DNA from: Alphaproteobacteria bacterium | GTDB taxonomy: Bacteria; Pseudomonadota; Alphaproteobacteria; Micropepsales; Micropepsaceae | Length of the DNA stretch: 64,000 nucleotides | Reading direction: 5' to 3' | Assembly: GCA_947467345.1 (NCBI GenBank) | Contig: CANIHD010000016.1 | Coordinates: 18,481 to 82,480, forward strand | In this document: positions 40,451-51,041 of the stretch, piece after piece | Layout of the letters: every line of letters starts with the position of its first letter | How positions within the stretch are numbered: the first letter of the stretch is position 1 | Made by a program: the position numbers and the translations under genes | The notes under the pieces: generated by a model | Database searches by the model: none | The model's input: only the letters and a program-made list of their open reading frames with translations | Told to the model about the DNA's origin: nothing

Positions 40451-42027
40451 GCGGTCGCCGTCAGCGTATCCACGGCGCTTGCATTTTCAGCGATGCGCTC
40501 AGCTTCGGACAGATGAATGAATGTGCGATGCGGGTTCGCATCGGTCTGCGGGAAGTCGGTGCGGAAATGGGCGCCGCGGCTTTCCTGCCGCTGCAAGGCC
40601 GCCGCTGCCGCGAGCTTCGCAACCGCCATTATATTCAACAGCGACGCGGTGTAGGCGCCGGCGCGCTCAATGGCCGCAATGCCTGCCAAGGCTTTGTTAA
40701 GACCCGGGGCGTCGCGCTCAATGCCAAGATGCGTCGACATGATTTCACGCAAGCGCTTGGGCGGCGGCAGCATAGCGGCAGGGCCAACTGAGTGGCGTAA
40801 CGTACCGGATATTTTCAGTTCGCCGGCCACGCGATTTTTCAAATCTTCCGCTGCGCGTGCGCCGAACACCAAGGCTTCCAGCAGCGAGTTGGAGGCGAGA
40901 CGATTGGCGCCATGAACGCCGGTGGAAGCGACCTCGCCGCACGCCCACAGCCCTTCAAGGCTGGTTCGCCCATTGGCCTCCGTGGCAATGCCGCCCATGT
41001 GGTAATGGGCCGCCGGCGCCACCGGTAAAGGCCGCACTGCGGGATCGATGCCGGCTGTAATCGCCGCCGCGTAAACAGTCGGAAATTTCTGCTCGAACGT
41101 TTGGCCGAGATTGCGGCAATCCAGGAAGGCGCGGCCGCCGCGCGCGATTTCGCGGTGGATGGCGCGGGCAACGATGTCGCGCGGCGCGAGTTCTGCGTCC
41201 GGGTGCAGCGCGATCATGAACCGCGCGCCCTTTTCGTTGATGAGTGTGCAGCCGGCGCCGCGTAAGGCTTCGGTTGCCAGCGGAGCAGGGTCACGGCCTT
41301 CGGCGATGGCTGTCGGGTGAAACTGCACGAATTCAGGGTCGGCGATCAGCGCGCCGGCGCGGGCTGCCATGCCGAGGCCTTCGCCGCGCGATTCCGGCGG
41401 GTTGGTCGTCACCGCATAGACCGCGCCCAGTCCGCCAGTGGCGAGCACCACGGCTGGCGCCCGGAACAGAACCAGGCGGCCATTAGCGCCGCTGCCTTCA
41501 CGCGCAAATACGCCAACCACGCGCCCATCCTGGAGCGCCAGTTCGACGGCGTGAAACCCGTCCATCAGCGTGATGGATGGCGCGGCTTCCACAGCCGTCG
41601 CAAGTGTACGTGTGATGACAGCACCGGCGCGGTCGCCGCCGACATGCACAATGCGCGGCCTGGCGTGCGCTGCTTCCAGGCCGAACGCCAAGTCGCCATT
41701 CGCGTCGCGGTCGAAGGGCGTGCCCAAAGCGACGAGATCGAGGATTCGATCCGGTCCTTCACGCACGAGTAGCGACGTCATCGCCGGGTCGCACAGACCG
41801 GCGCCGGCGGCGATCGTGTCGGCCAGATGGCTTTCCCAGGAATCGCCTTCGTCCATGGCAGCGGCTACGCCGCCTTGCGCCCAGACGCTGGAACCCGAAC
41901 GACCCACGCGGGCTCCGGCAATTACCAGTGACGGCATGGGCGCCAGTTTGAGCGCGGTGAAAAGGCCGGCGACGCCGCCGCCGAGGATCAGAGCCCCGGA
42001 TGTTTCAATGACATTGTCCGGTGTCAT
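40447..42027 (-). CDS. nadB: L-aspartate oxidase
   Basis: 526 aa; N-terminal FAD motif GGGVAGLFTALKLAP, VQFHPTAI, YHMGGIATEANGRTSLEGLWACGEVASTGVHGANRLASNSLLEALVFG. Confidence 0.96.
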   Translation of the reverse strand: MTPDNVIETSGALILGGGVAGLFTALKLAPMPSLVIAGARVGRSGSSVWAQGGVAAAMDEGDSWESHLADTIAAGAGLCDPAMTSLLVREGPDRILDLVALGTPFDRDANGDLAFGLEAAHARPRIVHVGGDRAGAVITRTLATAVEAAPSITLMDGFHAVELALQDGRVVGVFAREGSGANGRLVLFRAPAVVLATGGLGAVYAVTTNPPESRGEGLGMAARAGALIADPEFVQFHPTAIAEGRDPAPLATEALRGAGCTLINEKGARFMIALHPDAELAPRDIVARAIHREIARGGRAFLDCRNLGQTFEQKFPTVYAAAITAGIDPAVRPLPVAPAAHYHMGGIATEANGRTSLEGLWACGEVASTGVHGANRLASNSLLEALVFGARAAEDLKNRVAGELKISGTLRHSVGPAAMLPPPKRLREIMSTHLGIERDAPGLNKALAGIAAIERAGAYTASLLNIMAVAKLAAAAALQRQESRGAHFRTDFPQTDANPHRTFIHLSEAERIAENASAVDTLTATA

Positions 42028-43088
42028 CAGGCGGCCTGTTTTTCTGTTTGTTTAGGGCGCAGCGGCACGCGCAGCATGGCTTCAACGGATGCGCGCGCAC
42101 GCGCTGCGATGATCGGGTCCACAGTGACTTCCACCGTCATCGTACGCAGCGAATGCAGAATCTTCGGCAGCGTAATGCGCTTCATATGCGGGCACAGATT
42201 GCAGGGGCGCACGAACTCGACATCGGGATGCTCGACGGCAACATTGTCGCTCATCGAGCATTCGGTCACGAGCACCACGCGCGCAGGTTTCTTATTGGCG
42301 ACATAGGAAATCATGCCGGATGTCGAACCCGCGAAATCGGCTTCCGCCACCACTTCCGGCGGGCATTCCGGGTGCGCCAGTACGACAACGCCGGGATTGG
42401 TCACGCGATAGGCGCGGATTTCCGCCGCGGTGAAACGCTCGTGAACTTCGCAGTGACCTTTCCAGGTGATGATCTTGATCGCGGTTTGCTTGGCGACATT
42501 CTGCGCCAGAAATTCGTCCGGGATCATGATGACGGTATCGACGCCATGCTCGCGCGCAATCGATTCAACAACATCCACCGCATTCGATGACGTGCAGCAA
42601 ATGTCGGATTCGGCTTTCACCTCCGCCGACGTGTTCACATAGGTGACAATGGGCAGGCCGGGATATTTCTGCCGCAACAGGCGCACATCGGCGCCCGTGA
42701 TGGATTCCGCCAGCGAACAACCGGCCCGCATATCGGGAATGAGCACCGTTTTGTCGGGCGAAAGAATCTTGGACGTCTCGGCCATGAAGTGAACGCCGCC
42801 CTGCACAATCACCTTGGCTTCGGTCTTCGCCGCTTCTCGGGCAAGTTGCAGGCTGTCGCCGACAAAATCGGCGATGCAGTGAAAGATTTCCGGCGTCATA
42901 TAATTGTGCGCCAGGATCACTGCGTTTTTCTCGCGCTTCAGCCGATTTATCTCGGCGACATAGGGCGCGAAGGTCGGCCATTCGATTTCCGGAACGACAC
43001 GGGCCACGCGCGCATAGAGATGCGCTGTCTCCCGTGCGACCTCCGGGGTGTATGCGAGTTGGTCGGCCTCTAAGCGTCTGGCGTCCAA
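42027..43088 (-). CDS. nadA: quinolinate synthase (TTG start)
   Basis: 353 aa; [80 protein letters not shown]. Confidence 0.96.
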   Translation of the reverse strand: MDARRLEADQLAYTPEVARETAHLYARVARVVPEIEWPTFAPYVAEINRLKREKNAVILAHNYMTPEIFHCIADFVGDSLQLAREAAKTEAKVIVQGGVHFMAETSKILSPDKTVLIPDMRAGCSLAESITGADVRLLRQKYPGLPIVTYVNTSAEVKAESDICCTSSNAVDVVESIAREHGVDTVIMIPDEFLAQNVAKQTAIKIITWKGHCEVHERFTAAEIRAYRVTNPGVVVLAHPECPPEVVAEADFAGSTSGMISYVANKKPARVVLVTECSMSDNVAVEHPDVEFVRPCNLCPHMKRITLPKILHSLRTMTVEVTVDPIIAARARASVEAMLRVPLRPKQTEKQAA

Positions 43089-43100
43089 GGTGGCACCTCT

Positions 43101-43119
43101 TATGCTCTATTTGAGCATA
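43101..43119. promoter_or_regulatory. Perfect dyad TATGCTC-N5-GAGCATA, candidate NAD-biosynthesis operator
   Basis: Read directly just upstream of the nadA ribosome-binding site; a NadQ/NrtR-like gene lies about 1 kb away. Confidence 0.55.
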
Positions 43120-43370
43120 TATATAGGGCAATAAAAGCCCGGTTCAAACTGGCTTCGAAAGCCTAGTTCCGAGGCGCAAGAAATCAAGTCAGGGCTAAAA
43201 ATCCGCCCACTCCCTAGGGAATCTCCCTACTCGAAACGCTGTGGCCTCACGGCCACTCTCGATTACGTTTCGAGCAGATTGGCGCATTTTTGAGCAAAGT
43301 TATTAGCGCCAATCCCATTAGCACGATAAAAAAGGAATGATTTTCTGATTCTAAAGAGAAGGAATTGCCA

Positions 43371-43931
43371 ATGATAAAAATCTAATTCCTAGGCGCCACC
43401 GCCCTGGTTCTCGCGTCGCTTGCGTTTATTGCACCCGCTTCCGCCCAAGATGCCCAGACGAGCTTCTACGGAGCGATCGGCTATTCGTTCGTCACGTCGG
43501 ACTATGAAAGTGATAACGTCACCTTGGGCGCCCTTGGAGGCAAACTTGGCGTTCGGTTCATGCAAAATTTCGGCGTCGAGGGTGAAGCCCACTTCGGCGT
43601 TTCTAACGATCAGATTCCATGTTCCGCCTGCACTGACGATATCGATGCAGAACTCAAGCACGACTACGGAATTTATTTCGTCGGCTTCGTTCCGCTGAAT
43701 CCGAATTTCGATCTATTCGCCCGCATCGGTTACGGCGAAGCCAAGGCTAAAAGTTCAGTTGGCAGCGTCTCCGTATCATCGACGGACAGCGGATTTCGCT
43801 GGGGCGCCGGCGGTCAATTCTTTTTCGACGGCGTGAACGGCCTTCGTGCCGAATACACCAATTCCGGTAATCTGGATGACAACGATTTCGAAGCGGACAT
43901 CTTTACGCTGTCGTACACACGGCGTTTTTGA
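43371..43931 (+). pseudogene. Outer-membrane beta-barrel protein gene interrupted by TAA at codon 5
   Basis: ATG ATA AAA ATC TAA TTC CTA GGC GCC ACC GCC CTG: after the stop the same frame encodes a signal peptide (FLGATALVLASLAFIAPASAQD) and a beta-barrel protein ending in YTRRF; RBS-like GAGAAGGAA precedes the ATG. Confidence 0.7.
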
Positions 43932-43947
43932 TTTGGCTTGATTTAAA

Positions 43948-43979
43948 AGGACGCGGCGAGCGATTGCCGCGTCTTTTTT
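43948..43979 (+). terminator. rho-independent terminator after the beta-barrel gene
   Basis: GACGCGGC-GAGCGATT-GCCGCGTC-TTTTTT. Confidence 0.82.
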
Positions 43980-43980
43980 C

Positions 43981-44991
43981 TTAGCTGCGCCGCGCTGGCG
44001 CTCTCGGCGCAAGTCGCACACCAGGCGCGGGGCGTTCCCGCAAGACTTCGCGCCGGAAACGAAATTGTTCGGCCGGCCTTCCGCCCATGCTGCGCGAAAG
44101 CCGTCCCGTGCCTTCCACCAGGCCCTGGCTTTCCACCAGCCGGCGAAAATTTTGCTTATGCAGTCGAATGCCGGACAAGGCTTCGACGGTGCGTTGCAAT
44201 TCCAGAAGCGTAAACTCGGCCGGCATAAGTTCGAAAACGACCGGACGGTATTTCATCTTGCCGCGTAAGCGTCCCATGGAAGTCGCTAAAATCCGGCGAT
44301 GATCGAATTTCATTTCGCGGCCGAGTGTACCGGCAGGTGCGGAAACACCACCTCGATCGCGCAAAGCCTCCGCAACGAGGCCGGATTCATACAGCAGCTC
44401 GTAGCGCTCTAAAACTTTCTCTTCGTCCCAATTGATGCCGTCCGTGCCGAAAGATAGTTGCACGCGGACGCGGCGCCGTTCGCGCTGCGCCGCATCTATG
44501 CCTGCGGCCACAAAGGTTTGCAGCCCGGGAAGAATTGCGGCGTCGATGATGGATGGCTTTGTTCCGCGCCAATCTTCCCACGGAAAATAGCTGTACCAAT
44601 CGTGCCACTCGGTCTGTGTTGCGGCTTTGCCCGACGATGCATGGGTCAGAGCGAGATAACCCACCGAGAGTACGCGCGGCCCTTCACCGGGTTTAGTGAG
44701 ATGGCGGCCGCGGTCGCCGAATGTGTAGAGCTGCTCGACATAACCAAGCTGAAGCCCTGTCTGTTCCTCCACCCATGTGCGCAACCCTATTTCCAGCGTG
44801 CGATGTGCGACAGGATCGAAGGTACCGAAGGGTAGGGCATCGCTGGTGCCCGGCCGATGCACCACCATGGCGCGCGGGCGATCGTCTTTCACCGACACGA
44901 TGGCCGCCGAAAGTCCCATGAGCACGGCGTTCGGATCGTCGGTCCGGGCGGCGGCAACTTTATGGAGTGCGGTCTTCTTGGTGGCGGTCAT
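43981..44991 (-). CDS. NadQ/NrtR-like (Nudix-related domain plus winged HTH, COG4111-like) regulator; start 44991 or 45000
   Basis: VLMGLSAAIVSVKDDRPRAMVVHR...LPFGTFDPVAHRTLEIGLRTWVEEQTGLQLGYVEQLYTFGDRGR...PAEFTLLELQRTVEALSGIRLHKQNFRRLVESQGLVEGTGR: NrtR-type layout. ORF-track start 45186 overlaps the next gene. Confidence 0.78.
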   Translation of the reverse strand: MTATKKTALHKVAAARTDDPNAVLMGLSAAIVSVKDDRPRAMVVHRPGTSDALPFGTFDPVAHRTLEIGLRTWVEEQTGLQLGYVEQLYTFGDRGRHLTKPGEGPRVLSVGYLALTHASSGKAATQTEWHDWYSYFPWEDWRGTKPSIIDAAILPGLQTFVAAGIDAAQRERRRVRVQLSFGTDGINWDEEKVLERYELLYESGLVAEALRDRGGVSAPAGTLGREMKFDHRRILATSMGRLRGKMKYRPVVFELMPAEFTLLELQRTVEALSGIRLHKQNFRRLVESQGLVEGTGRLSRSMGGRPAEQFRFRREVLRERPAPGVRLAPRAPARRS

Positions 44992-45034
44992 GCTCTGCAT
45001 TTCACGGCGCGGGCGCACGAATGCAAGCCCGCTT

Positions 45035-45631
45035 CTAGACAGACAGCAGCTTGAACCTCTCCTGGTAAAGGAGCTGTGCCTCTTGCGCGGGGAGCGGCAC
45101 CAAACGTGGCACGGTCGCACCGCTGGGTGTTCCGAAGAACTCTCGCGCCTCGGTGACGGAAAACCCCGCGAGCTGCGTGGCCTCAAAATAAGCCGCGAAA
45201 CGGTCGGCCTTCTTGATGAGCAGCGTTTCCTGAGGTGTCAACGCCGAGGGGAGCCCAAAACGCATGTGAATGGCGCCGAGGAGCCTCAATTCGAAAGCCT
45301 TGTAATCGAGCCCGACAGCCGCCTTAAACGGGCTGATCAAATCGCCGATCACATATTCTGCGGAGTCGTGGAGAAGCGCGGCTAGGCGCAAAGCCGAGGC
45401 CCCGCGCGGCCGCAATTCGCTGACGATTTTTTCGACCAGCACGCAATGCTGCGCCACCGAGAAGGCGTGGCTGCCGCTGGTCTGTCCGTTCCAGCGCGCC
45501 ACGCGGGCAAGACCGTGTGCAATGTCCTCGATCTCGATATCGAGTGGCGAGGGATCCAGCAGGTCAAGCCGCCGGCCACTCAGCATGCGTTGCCAGGCGC
45601 GTTTCTTGGTCATGTTTCGACTGGCAACCAT
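45035..45631 (-). CDS. HD-domain phosphohydrolase (YfbR-like)
   Basis: 198 aa; SHAFSVAQHCVLVEKIVSEL...LRLAALLHDSAEYVIGDLISPFK. Confidence 0.85.
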   Translation of the reverse strand: MVASRNMTKKRAWQRMLSGRRLDLLDPSPLDIEIEDIAHGLARVARWNGQTSGSHAFSVAQHCVLVEKIVSELRPRGASALRLAALLHDSAEYVIGDLISPFKAAVGLDYKAFELRLLGAIHMRFGLPSALTPQETLLIKKADRFAAYFEATQLAGFSVTEAREFFGTPSGATVPRLVPLPAQEAQLLYQERFKLLSV

Positions 45632-45804
45632 CAGGCTCTCATGGCGTTTTCTTCGGCAGGCTTAAAGAAACTTGCAAGTCCTGGCGAGCCTGGCATAGGC
45701 CGGTCATACAAAGGGGCAATGGTATCTGCGGCGGTAATTGCGCGAAGGCTCCGCCGGGCCATAATGGTGCCAAGTCATCTGACGAACTCATGGAGGAAGC
45801 CTGC

Positions 45805-46671
45805 ATGTCGATCGGCAAAATATTGGCCGTCGTTACCGGAGGGCCACGCGACGTAACGGTGCTCAATTATGCCATTCAGGCCGGAACGCCTTTCAACGCG
45901 CATGTCGTGGCGGTGTTTGTGCGCCCTGACCTGACGGAAGCCATTGCCTTCTTCAATGACAGCGTCTCGGGTGTTGTGATCGACGAAGTCGTCAAAGCCA
46001 GCCGCGACGCGGCTGACGAAGCGGGCCGGCGGATCGAAGCGTCCATCGCCGAGGTCTGCCGGAATGCGAACGTTCCGGTCGTTGAAACGCCGTCGCGCAG
46101 CGACCGCGTTTCACTGTCATTTCATCAGATGCAAGGCAATCTCACCGATCAATTGACCGGTATCGCGCGGCTCTCTGATCTTGTTGTTTTCGGGCCGTTG
46201 CACGAGCGCGACAAGGCGGGTCTCACCGATACCTTCGTTCAAGTGCTCACGGACACGGATCGCCCGGTGCTTCTCGTAACTGAGACACCGCCACCGGCTT
46301 TTGCGCGCCGGATCGCCATTGGATGGGATGGCAAGGCGGCCGCGGCACAAGCCGTCAGCGCCGCGCTTCCCTATTTGGCGCGCGCCGATCACGTGGAAAT
46401 TCTCAGCGTTCAGCGCAACGCCGAAACGCGCCAGCCCACGGAAGCTCTGATCGAATATCTCGCCCTTCATGGCGTGAGCTGCTCCGAACGGGTTGCGGTT
46501 CGGACTCAGAAGACCACCGGCGAAGCGCTTCTCGAGGCCGCCGCGGCGGGCGGCGCCGACCTTTTGGTGGTGGGCGGTTACGGGCACGGCCGCATTCGCG
46601 AAAGCCTGATCGGCGGGGTGACGCGGCACGTCATCGCCAATGCGCAACTCCCCGTGTTCATGGTGCATTAA
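45805..46671 (+). CDS. universal stress protein family (tandem Usp domain)
   Basis: ATG 45805; MSIGKILAVVTGGPRDVTVLNYAIQAG...LLVVGGYGHGRIRESLIGGVTRHVIANAQLPVFMVH. Confidence 0.88.
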   Translation: MSIGKILAVVTGGPRDVTVLNYAIQAGTPFNAHVVAVFVRPDLTEAIAFFNDSVSGVVIDEVVKASRDAADEAGRRIEASIAEVCRNANVPVVETPSRSDRVSLSFHQMQGNLTDQLTGIARLSDLVVFGPLHERDKAGLTDTFVQVLTDTDRPVLLVTETPPPAFARRIAIGWDGKAAAAQAVSAALPYLARADHVEILSVQRNAETRQPTEALIEYLALHGVSCSERVAVRTQKTTGEALLEAAAAGGADLLVVGGYGHGRIRESLIGGVTRHVIANAQLPVFMVH

Positions 46672-46784
46672 AGGCTCCACTGGTTCCTTTTTGCTCAAAG
46701 TTTAGGCACTACAAGCACACCGTGTGAACCTGGAATTTAGGCTTTGGCCTTAACGATACGGTTGCCTGTCACACGATTGCATTG

Positions 46785-48170
46785 ATGATCGCCCTGCATC
46801 AGACTCGTTCCGTGCCTGACACTGCTCCGGCCGCCGTTTCCGCGCCGCGCATTGCCGTGCTCGTAGCTATCATCGCTACGGCTGTAGGTTTTGGCATCGG
46901 GCTTGTCCTCGCGCATCTCGGTTTGACGAACTCGTCAAGCGTGCTGGTCGCGATTGCCGGCTTCTTCATCGCCGCCCTGACATCGGCATACGCGCTCAAA
47001 TGCTTGCGTGAGATTCGCCAGCTTCGCGAAGTTCTCGTTGATAAGCACAGCTACCAATCCTTCGTCGACAACGCGACGGAAGGATTTTTTCGCTCGACCA
47101 AAAACGGAAAATATCTCCGCACCAACGTCGCCCTTGCAAATATCTACGGCTACGAAACGCCCGAACAATTGGTGAGCGAGCTGACTGACATCGCCACCAG
47201 CCTGTACGTCGATCCGACACGGCGTGAAGAGTTTTGCGCGGAAATGCAGGAGCATGGCCGCGTAACAAATTTCGTTTCTCAAATTCGCCGCCGTGACGGA
47301 ACGGTCATTTGGATTTCCGAGAACGCGCGCGCCGTTCGGGACGAAAACGGCGATCTCGTCTTCTACGAAGGTACGGTCGAGAACGTTACCGCACGGCATG
47401 ACTCGGAAGCGGCCATGCAACGCGCGTTGCAGGAAGCGCAGGATGCCGCGCGGGCGAAGGTCGCCTTCCTCGCCGGCATTAGTCATGAATTGAAAACACC
47501 ATTGAACGCCATTATCGGATTTTCGGAAATCATGCGCCACGAAATGTTCGGTCCCGTGACTGAGCCGCGCTACCGCGAATATCTGGTGGACATTCACACC
47601 AACGGACATCGCCTTCTCGAAATCATCAATGACGTGCTGGACTTCACCAGAGCCGAGGGCGGGCTTTTGGTGCTCGATGATGCGGTGATTCCCATTCCCG
47701 AACTCGTCGAAGATACCTGCCGTGCCGTGACACCGACGGATAAGCGCATCGCGGCAATCCATGTGAATCTGCCGGGCGATCTGCCTTCGCTTCGCGGGGA
47801 TCCCAAGCGTTTCAACCAGGTGCTCGGGCATTTGCTATCGAACGCGATCAAATTCACGTCGCCGGAAGGCAAAATCGAAATCACTGCGGAGCGCTGTGAG
47901 GAAGGCTCATTGAGACTCTCCGTCATTGATTCCGGCATCGGCATGGCACCCGAGCGTATTGCCCACGCATTGCAGGCGTTCCGCCAATTGGATGAGCGCG
48001 TGTCCCGCAGGTTCGAGGGCGTCGGCGTCGGCTTGCCGCTGGCTCGCGTACTTCTTGAATTGCTCGGTGCGAAGCTGGAAATCGAGAGCGCGGAAGGGCG
48101 AGGTACGCGTGCAACCATCGTAGTTCCGCCCACCCGCCTTATCGAACGCGCGGCTCAGGCCGCGGCTTAG
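46785..48170 (+). CDS. PAS-domain sensor histidine kinase, PleC/DivJ-like DHp domain
   Basis: Two N-terminal TM helices, PAS domain, H box [66 protein letters not shown], HATPase N/G boxes. Confidence 0.88.
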   Translation: MIALHQTRSVPDTAPAAVSAPRIAVLVAIIATAVGFGIGLVLAHLGLTNSSSVLVAIAGFFIAALTSAYALKCLREIRQLREVLVDKHSYQSFVDNATEGFFRSTKNGKYLRTNVALANIYGYETPEQLVSELTDIATSLYVDPTRREEFCAEMQEHGRVTNFVSQIRRRDGTVIWISENARAVRDENGDLVFYEGTVENVTARHDSEAAMQRALQEAQDAARAKVAFLAGISHELKTPLNAIIGFSEIMRHEMFGPVTEPRYREYLVDIHTNGHRLLEIINDVLDFTRAEGGLLVLDDAVIPIPELVEDTCRAVTPTDKRIAAIHVNLPGDLPSLRGDPKRFNQVLGHLLSNAIKFTSPEGKIEITAERCEEGSLRLSVIDSGIGMAPERIAHALQAFRQLDERVSRRFEGVGVGLPLARVLLELLGAKLEIESAEGRGTRATIVVPPTRLIERAAQAAA

Positions 48171-48217
48171 CCGTAGGGTGCTCGCGCATCGCATGCGCCT
48201 GCGCTAAACGTTCCCCC

Positions 48218-48937
48218 ATGACACCACCACCATCCGCCAACAACGCCCTTGTGCTCTTCTCCGGCGGGCAGGATTCGACCACGTGCCTTGTCTGGGCGCT
48301 TGAGAGATTCACGCGCGTGGAAACTGTGGGCTTTACCTATGGCCAGCGCCATGTCGCCGAGATGGAGGCGAGGCCGACTATTTTGGCGGAGCTGCGCAAG
48401 ACTCTGCGCTGGGCAGAGCGGCTTGGCGCCGACCACGTATTGTCCCTTGCGGTTCTCGCCGACATCGGCGGCTCGGCGCTCACCGACGATGTTGCCATCG
48501 AGATGGGCGAGAAGGGGTTGCCGACAACCTTCGTGCCAGGGCGCAATCTTCTCTTCCTGACGACGGCTGCCGCATTGGCGACGCGGCGCGGAATCAAAGA
48601 CCTTGTCGGCGGTATGTGCGAAACCGATTTCTCCGGCTATCCAGATTGCCGCCGCACAACATTGGACGCGGTGGAGAAATCTCTCGCGCTCGGCTTTGAC
48701 GACCCATTCACGATTCACACCCCGTTGATGCATATCGACAAAGCCGAGACGTGGGCGCTGGCCGAGCGTCTCGGTGGCCGGGAATTCGTCGAGCTGATCA
48801 TCGCGGATACCGTGACGTGCTATCGCGGTGATCGCTCGCAACGTCATGTGTGGGGATTTGGTTGCGGTGTTTGCCCGGCTTGCGAACTGCGTGCTTCCGG
48901 GTTCGAGCGTTACGCCGCGGGCGCGACAACGCTATGA
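48218..48937 (+). CDS. queC: 7-cyano-7-deazaguanine synthase
   Basis: 239 aa; [21 protein letters not shown]-loop; C-terminal [21 protein letters not shown] Zn-binding Cys. Confidence 0.95.
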   Translation: MTPPPSANNALVLFSGGQDSTTCLVWALERFTRVETVGFTYGQRHVAEMEARPTILAELRKTLRWAERLGADHVLSLAVLADIGGSALTDDVAIEMGEKGLPTTFVPGRNLLFLTTAAALATRRGIKDLVGGMCETDFSGYPDCRRTTLDAVEKSLALGFDDPFTIHTPLMHIDKAETWALAERLGGREFVELIIADTVTCYRGDRSQRHVWGFGCGVCPACELRASGFERYAAGATTL

Positions 48938-49569
48938 CCTATCAGGTCAAAGAGATTTTCTACACGCTGCAAGGCGAGGGCGCGCGCGCCGGCCGTCCTG
49001 CCGTGTTCCTTCGTTTCGCAGGCTGCAATCTATGGACCGGACGCGAACAAGATCGCGCGCATGCAACATGCAAATTTTGCGACACGGAATTTGTCGGCAC
49101 GGACGGAACCGGCGGCGGTAAGTTTGAAACACCGGCGCAATTGGCGAATGCGGTTGCAGCGCTGTGGCCGGCGAATGGTGACGGCACACGCTACGTCGTT
49201 TGCACCGGCGGCGAACCCCTGCTGCAACTGGACACTGCCTTAATCGAAAGCCTGCATGCGGTGGGTTTCGAGATTGCTATCGAGACCAATGGGACAATCG
49301 TGCCGCCTCCCGGTTTGGATTGGATCTGCGTCAGTCCGAAAGCCGGCGCCGAATTCAATTTGCGCCAGGGCAACGAGCTCAAGCTTGTGTTTCCGCAAGA
49401 GGGAGCGGCTCCGGAGAAATTCATCGATTTGCCCTTCGCGCATTTTTTCCTGCAGCCGATGGACGGGCCGGCGAGGGCGGCGAATACCGAGCTTGCTGTC
49501 GCCTATTGCCTGGAACATCCGCAATGGCGCCTTTCCCTTCAAACCCACAAATTGCTGGGAATTCGCTGA
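48934..49569 (+). CDS. queE: 7-carboxy-7-deazaguanine synthase
   Basis: [55 protein letters not shown] radical SAM; ATG overlaps the queC stop. Confidence 0.95.
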   Translation: MTYQVKEIFYTLQGEGARAGRPAVFLRFAGCNLWTGREQDRAHATCKFCDTEFVGTDGTGGGKFETPAQLANAVAALWPANGDGTRYVVCTGGEPLLQLDTALIESLHAVGFEIAIETNGTIVPPPGLDWICVSPKAGAEFNLRQGNELKLVFPQEGAAPEKFIDLPFAHFFLQPMDGPARAANTELAVAYCLEHPQWRLSLQTHKLLGIR

Positions 49570-49622
49570 GATTTCCGGCCTTGCGCTTGACGGCGGGGGC
49601 GGTCCCTGCCAAACGCGGCCGC

Positions 49623-49988
49623 ATGTCCGGACCCACATTCGAGATCACGCAGCAATTTACCTTTGACGCCGCGCACCAATTGGCAGCTGGCGCGGAGGAG
49701 AACAAGCGCATTCACGGTCACAGTTTTTATGCCGAAGTGACGCTTCGCGGCCCCGCGGATCGCGACAATGCGTGGGTGCGCGATTTCGGCGAGGTGAACG
49801 CGGTTCTTTCCGTGTTGCGCGATGAATTGGATCACCGGCTCCTCAACGAGGTCGAAGGGCTGGGAACTCCGACCTTAGAGAATTTGGCGCGCTTTATTTT
49901 TCGCCGCGCCAAAGCCCGCTTGCCTGAGGTTTGCCGCGTGAAATTAAGCCGGCCGTCTTACGGCCAATCCTGTGTGTACGAGGAATAG
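49623..49988 (+). CDS. queD: 6-carboxy-5,6,7,8-tetrahydropterin synthase
   Basis: ATG 49623; [54 protein letters not shown]. Confidence 0.93.
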   Translation: MSGPTFEITQQFTFDAAHQLAAGAEENKRIHGHSFYAEVTLRGPADRDNAWVRDFGEVNAVLSVLRDELDHRLLNEVEGLGTPTLENLARFIFRRAKARLPEVCRVKLSRPSYGQSCVYEE

Positions 49989-49989
49989 A

Positions 49990-50451
49990 ATGGCGAAGGG
50001 CGAGAAGAAAGAGTTGCAGCTCGGCCGTAGCGTCGCCATGCCGGCATCGCCAGAAGTGGCGGTGCTCGATGCGGTTCCCAATCCGCACGCCGACACGGAC
50101 TATGTCGTGCGTTTCACCGCGCCGGAATTCACCACTTTATGTCCGATCACGGGCCAGCCGGATTTCGCGCATCTGGTTATCGATTTTTGTCCCGCGCGCT
50201 CACTACTCGAGTCCAAATCGCTGAAGCTTTATCTCGCGAGCTTCCGCAATCATGCGGGCTTTCATGAAGACTGCACGATCGCGATTGGAAAACGCATCAT
50301 AGCCGCCATCGCGCCGAAATATTTCCGTATCGCTGGCTTCTGGTATCCGCGCGGCGGCATTCCGATCGACGTGTTCTGGCAAACCGGCCGCCTCCCGAAG
50401 AATGTTCAACTGCCGGATCACGGCGTGTCGCCCTATCGCGGGCGCGGCTGA
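49990..50451 (+). CDS. queF: preQ1 synthase (NADPH-dependent 7-cyano-7-deazaguanine reductase)
   Basis: [54 protein letters not shown]. Confidence 0.96.
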   Translation: MAKGEKKELQLGRSVAMPASPEVAVLDAVPNPHADTDYVVRFTAPEFTTLCPITGQPDFAHLVIDFCPARSLLESKSLKLYLASFRNHAGFHEDCTIAIGKRIIAAIAPKYFRIAGFWYPRGGIPIDVFWQTGRLPKNVQLPDHGVSPYRGRG

Positions 50452-51041
50452 GCCTTCTTCGAAGCGCTCTTCTTCAAAACATCGTAGCGATGGCAGGTGG
50501 TGATGTGGTCGTTGACCATGCCGATGGCCTGCGCAAACGCATAGACGATCACCGGCCCGCAAAATTTGAATCCGCGCTGCTTGAGCTCTTTGGCGAGACC
50601 TTCGCTCATTTCGGTTTTGGCAGGAATTTCGCCCATCTTCTGGAAACGATTGATCTGCGGCTTGCCGTCGACATGTTTCCAGATCAGTTCTGAAAAACCG
50701 CCCGGTTCCTTTTCCATGATCTCGAGCCAGAGGCGCGCACCGCCTATGGCCGCCTCGATTTTGGAGCGGCTGCGCACAATCCCCGCGTCATTCATGAGGC
50801 GTGAGATTTGCGGCTCGCCGTAACGGGCGATTTTCTCCGGCGCGAATTCGCTGAAAGCGCGGCGAAACTGCTCACGCTTGAGCAAAATGGTGATCCAGGA
50901 GAGCCCCGCCTGAAACCCATCCAGCACGAGCTTTTCATAGAGCGCCCGGTCGTCATATTCCGTTACGCCCCATTCATCGTCGTGATAGGCACAATAAAGC
51001 GGGTCGCTCCCCGGCCATGGGCAGCGTGAGATTTCTTTCAA
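50433..51041 (-). CDS. tag: DNA-3-methyladenine glycosylase I
   Basis: 202 aa; [58 protein letters not shown]. Confidence 0.95.
   Translation of the reverse strand: MKEISRCPWPGSDPLYCAYHDDEWGVTEYDDRALYEKLVLDGFQAGLSWITILLKREQFRRAFSEFAPEKIARYGEPQISRLMNDAGIVRSRSKIEAAIGGARLWLEIMEKEPGGFSELIWKHVDGKPQINRFQKMGEIPAKTEMSEGLAKELKQRGFKFCGPVIVYAFAQAIGMVNDHITTCHRYDVLKKSASKKAQPRPR

Noticed and set aside
43141-43170. GGTTCAAACTGG as a possible tRNA T-loop
   Set aside because: No acceptor, D or anticodon stems can be found around it.
45517-45804. N-terminal extension of the universal stress protein ORF
   Set aside because: Overlaps the HD-domain gene antisense and lacks Usp similarity; MSIGKILAVV at 45805 is the natural start.
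48171-48217. Possible preQ1 riboswitch before queC
   Set aside because: The 47-nt leader lacks a recognisable preQ1 aptamer.
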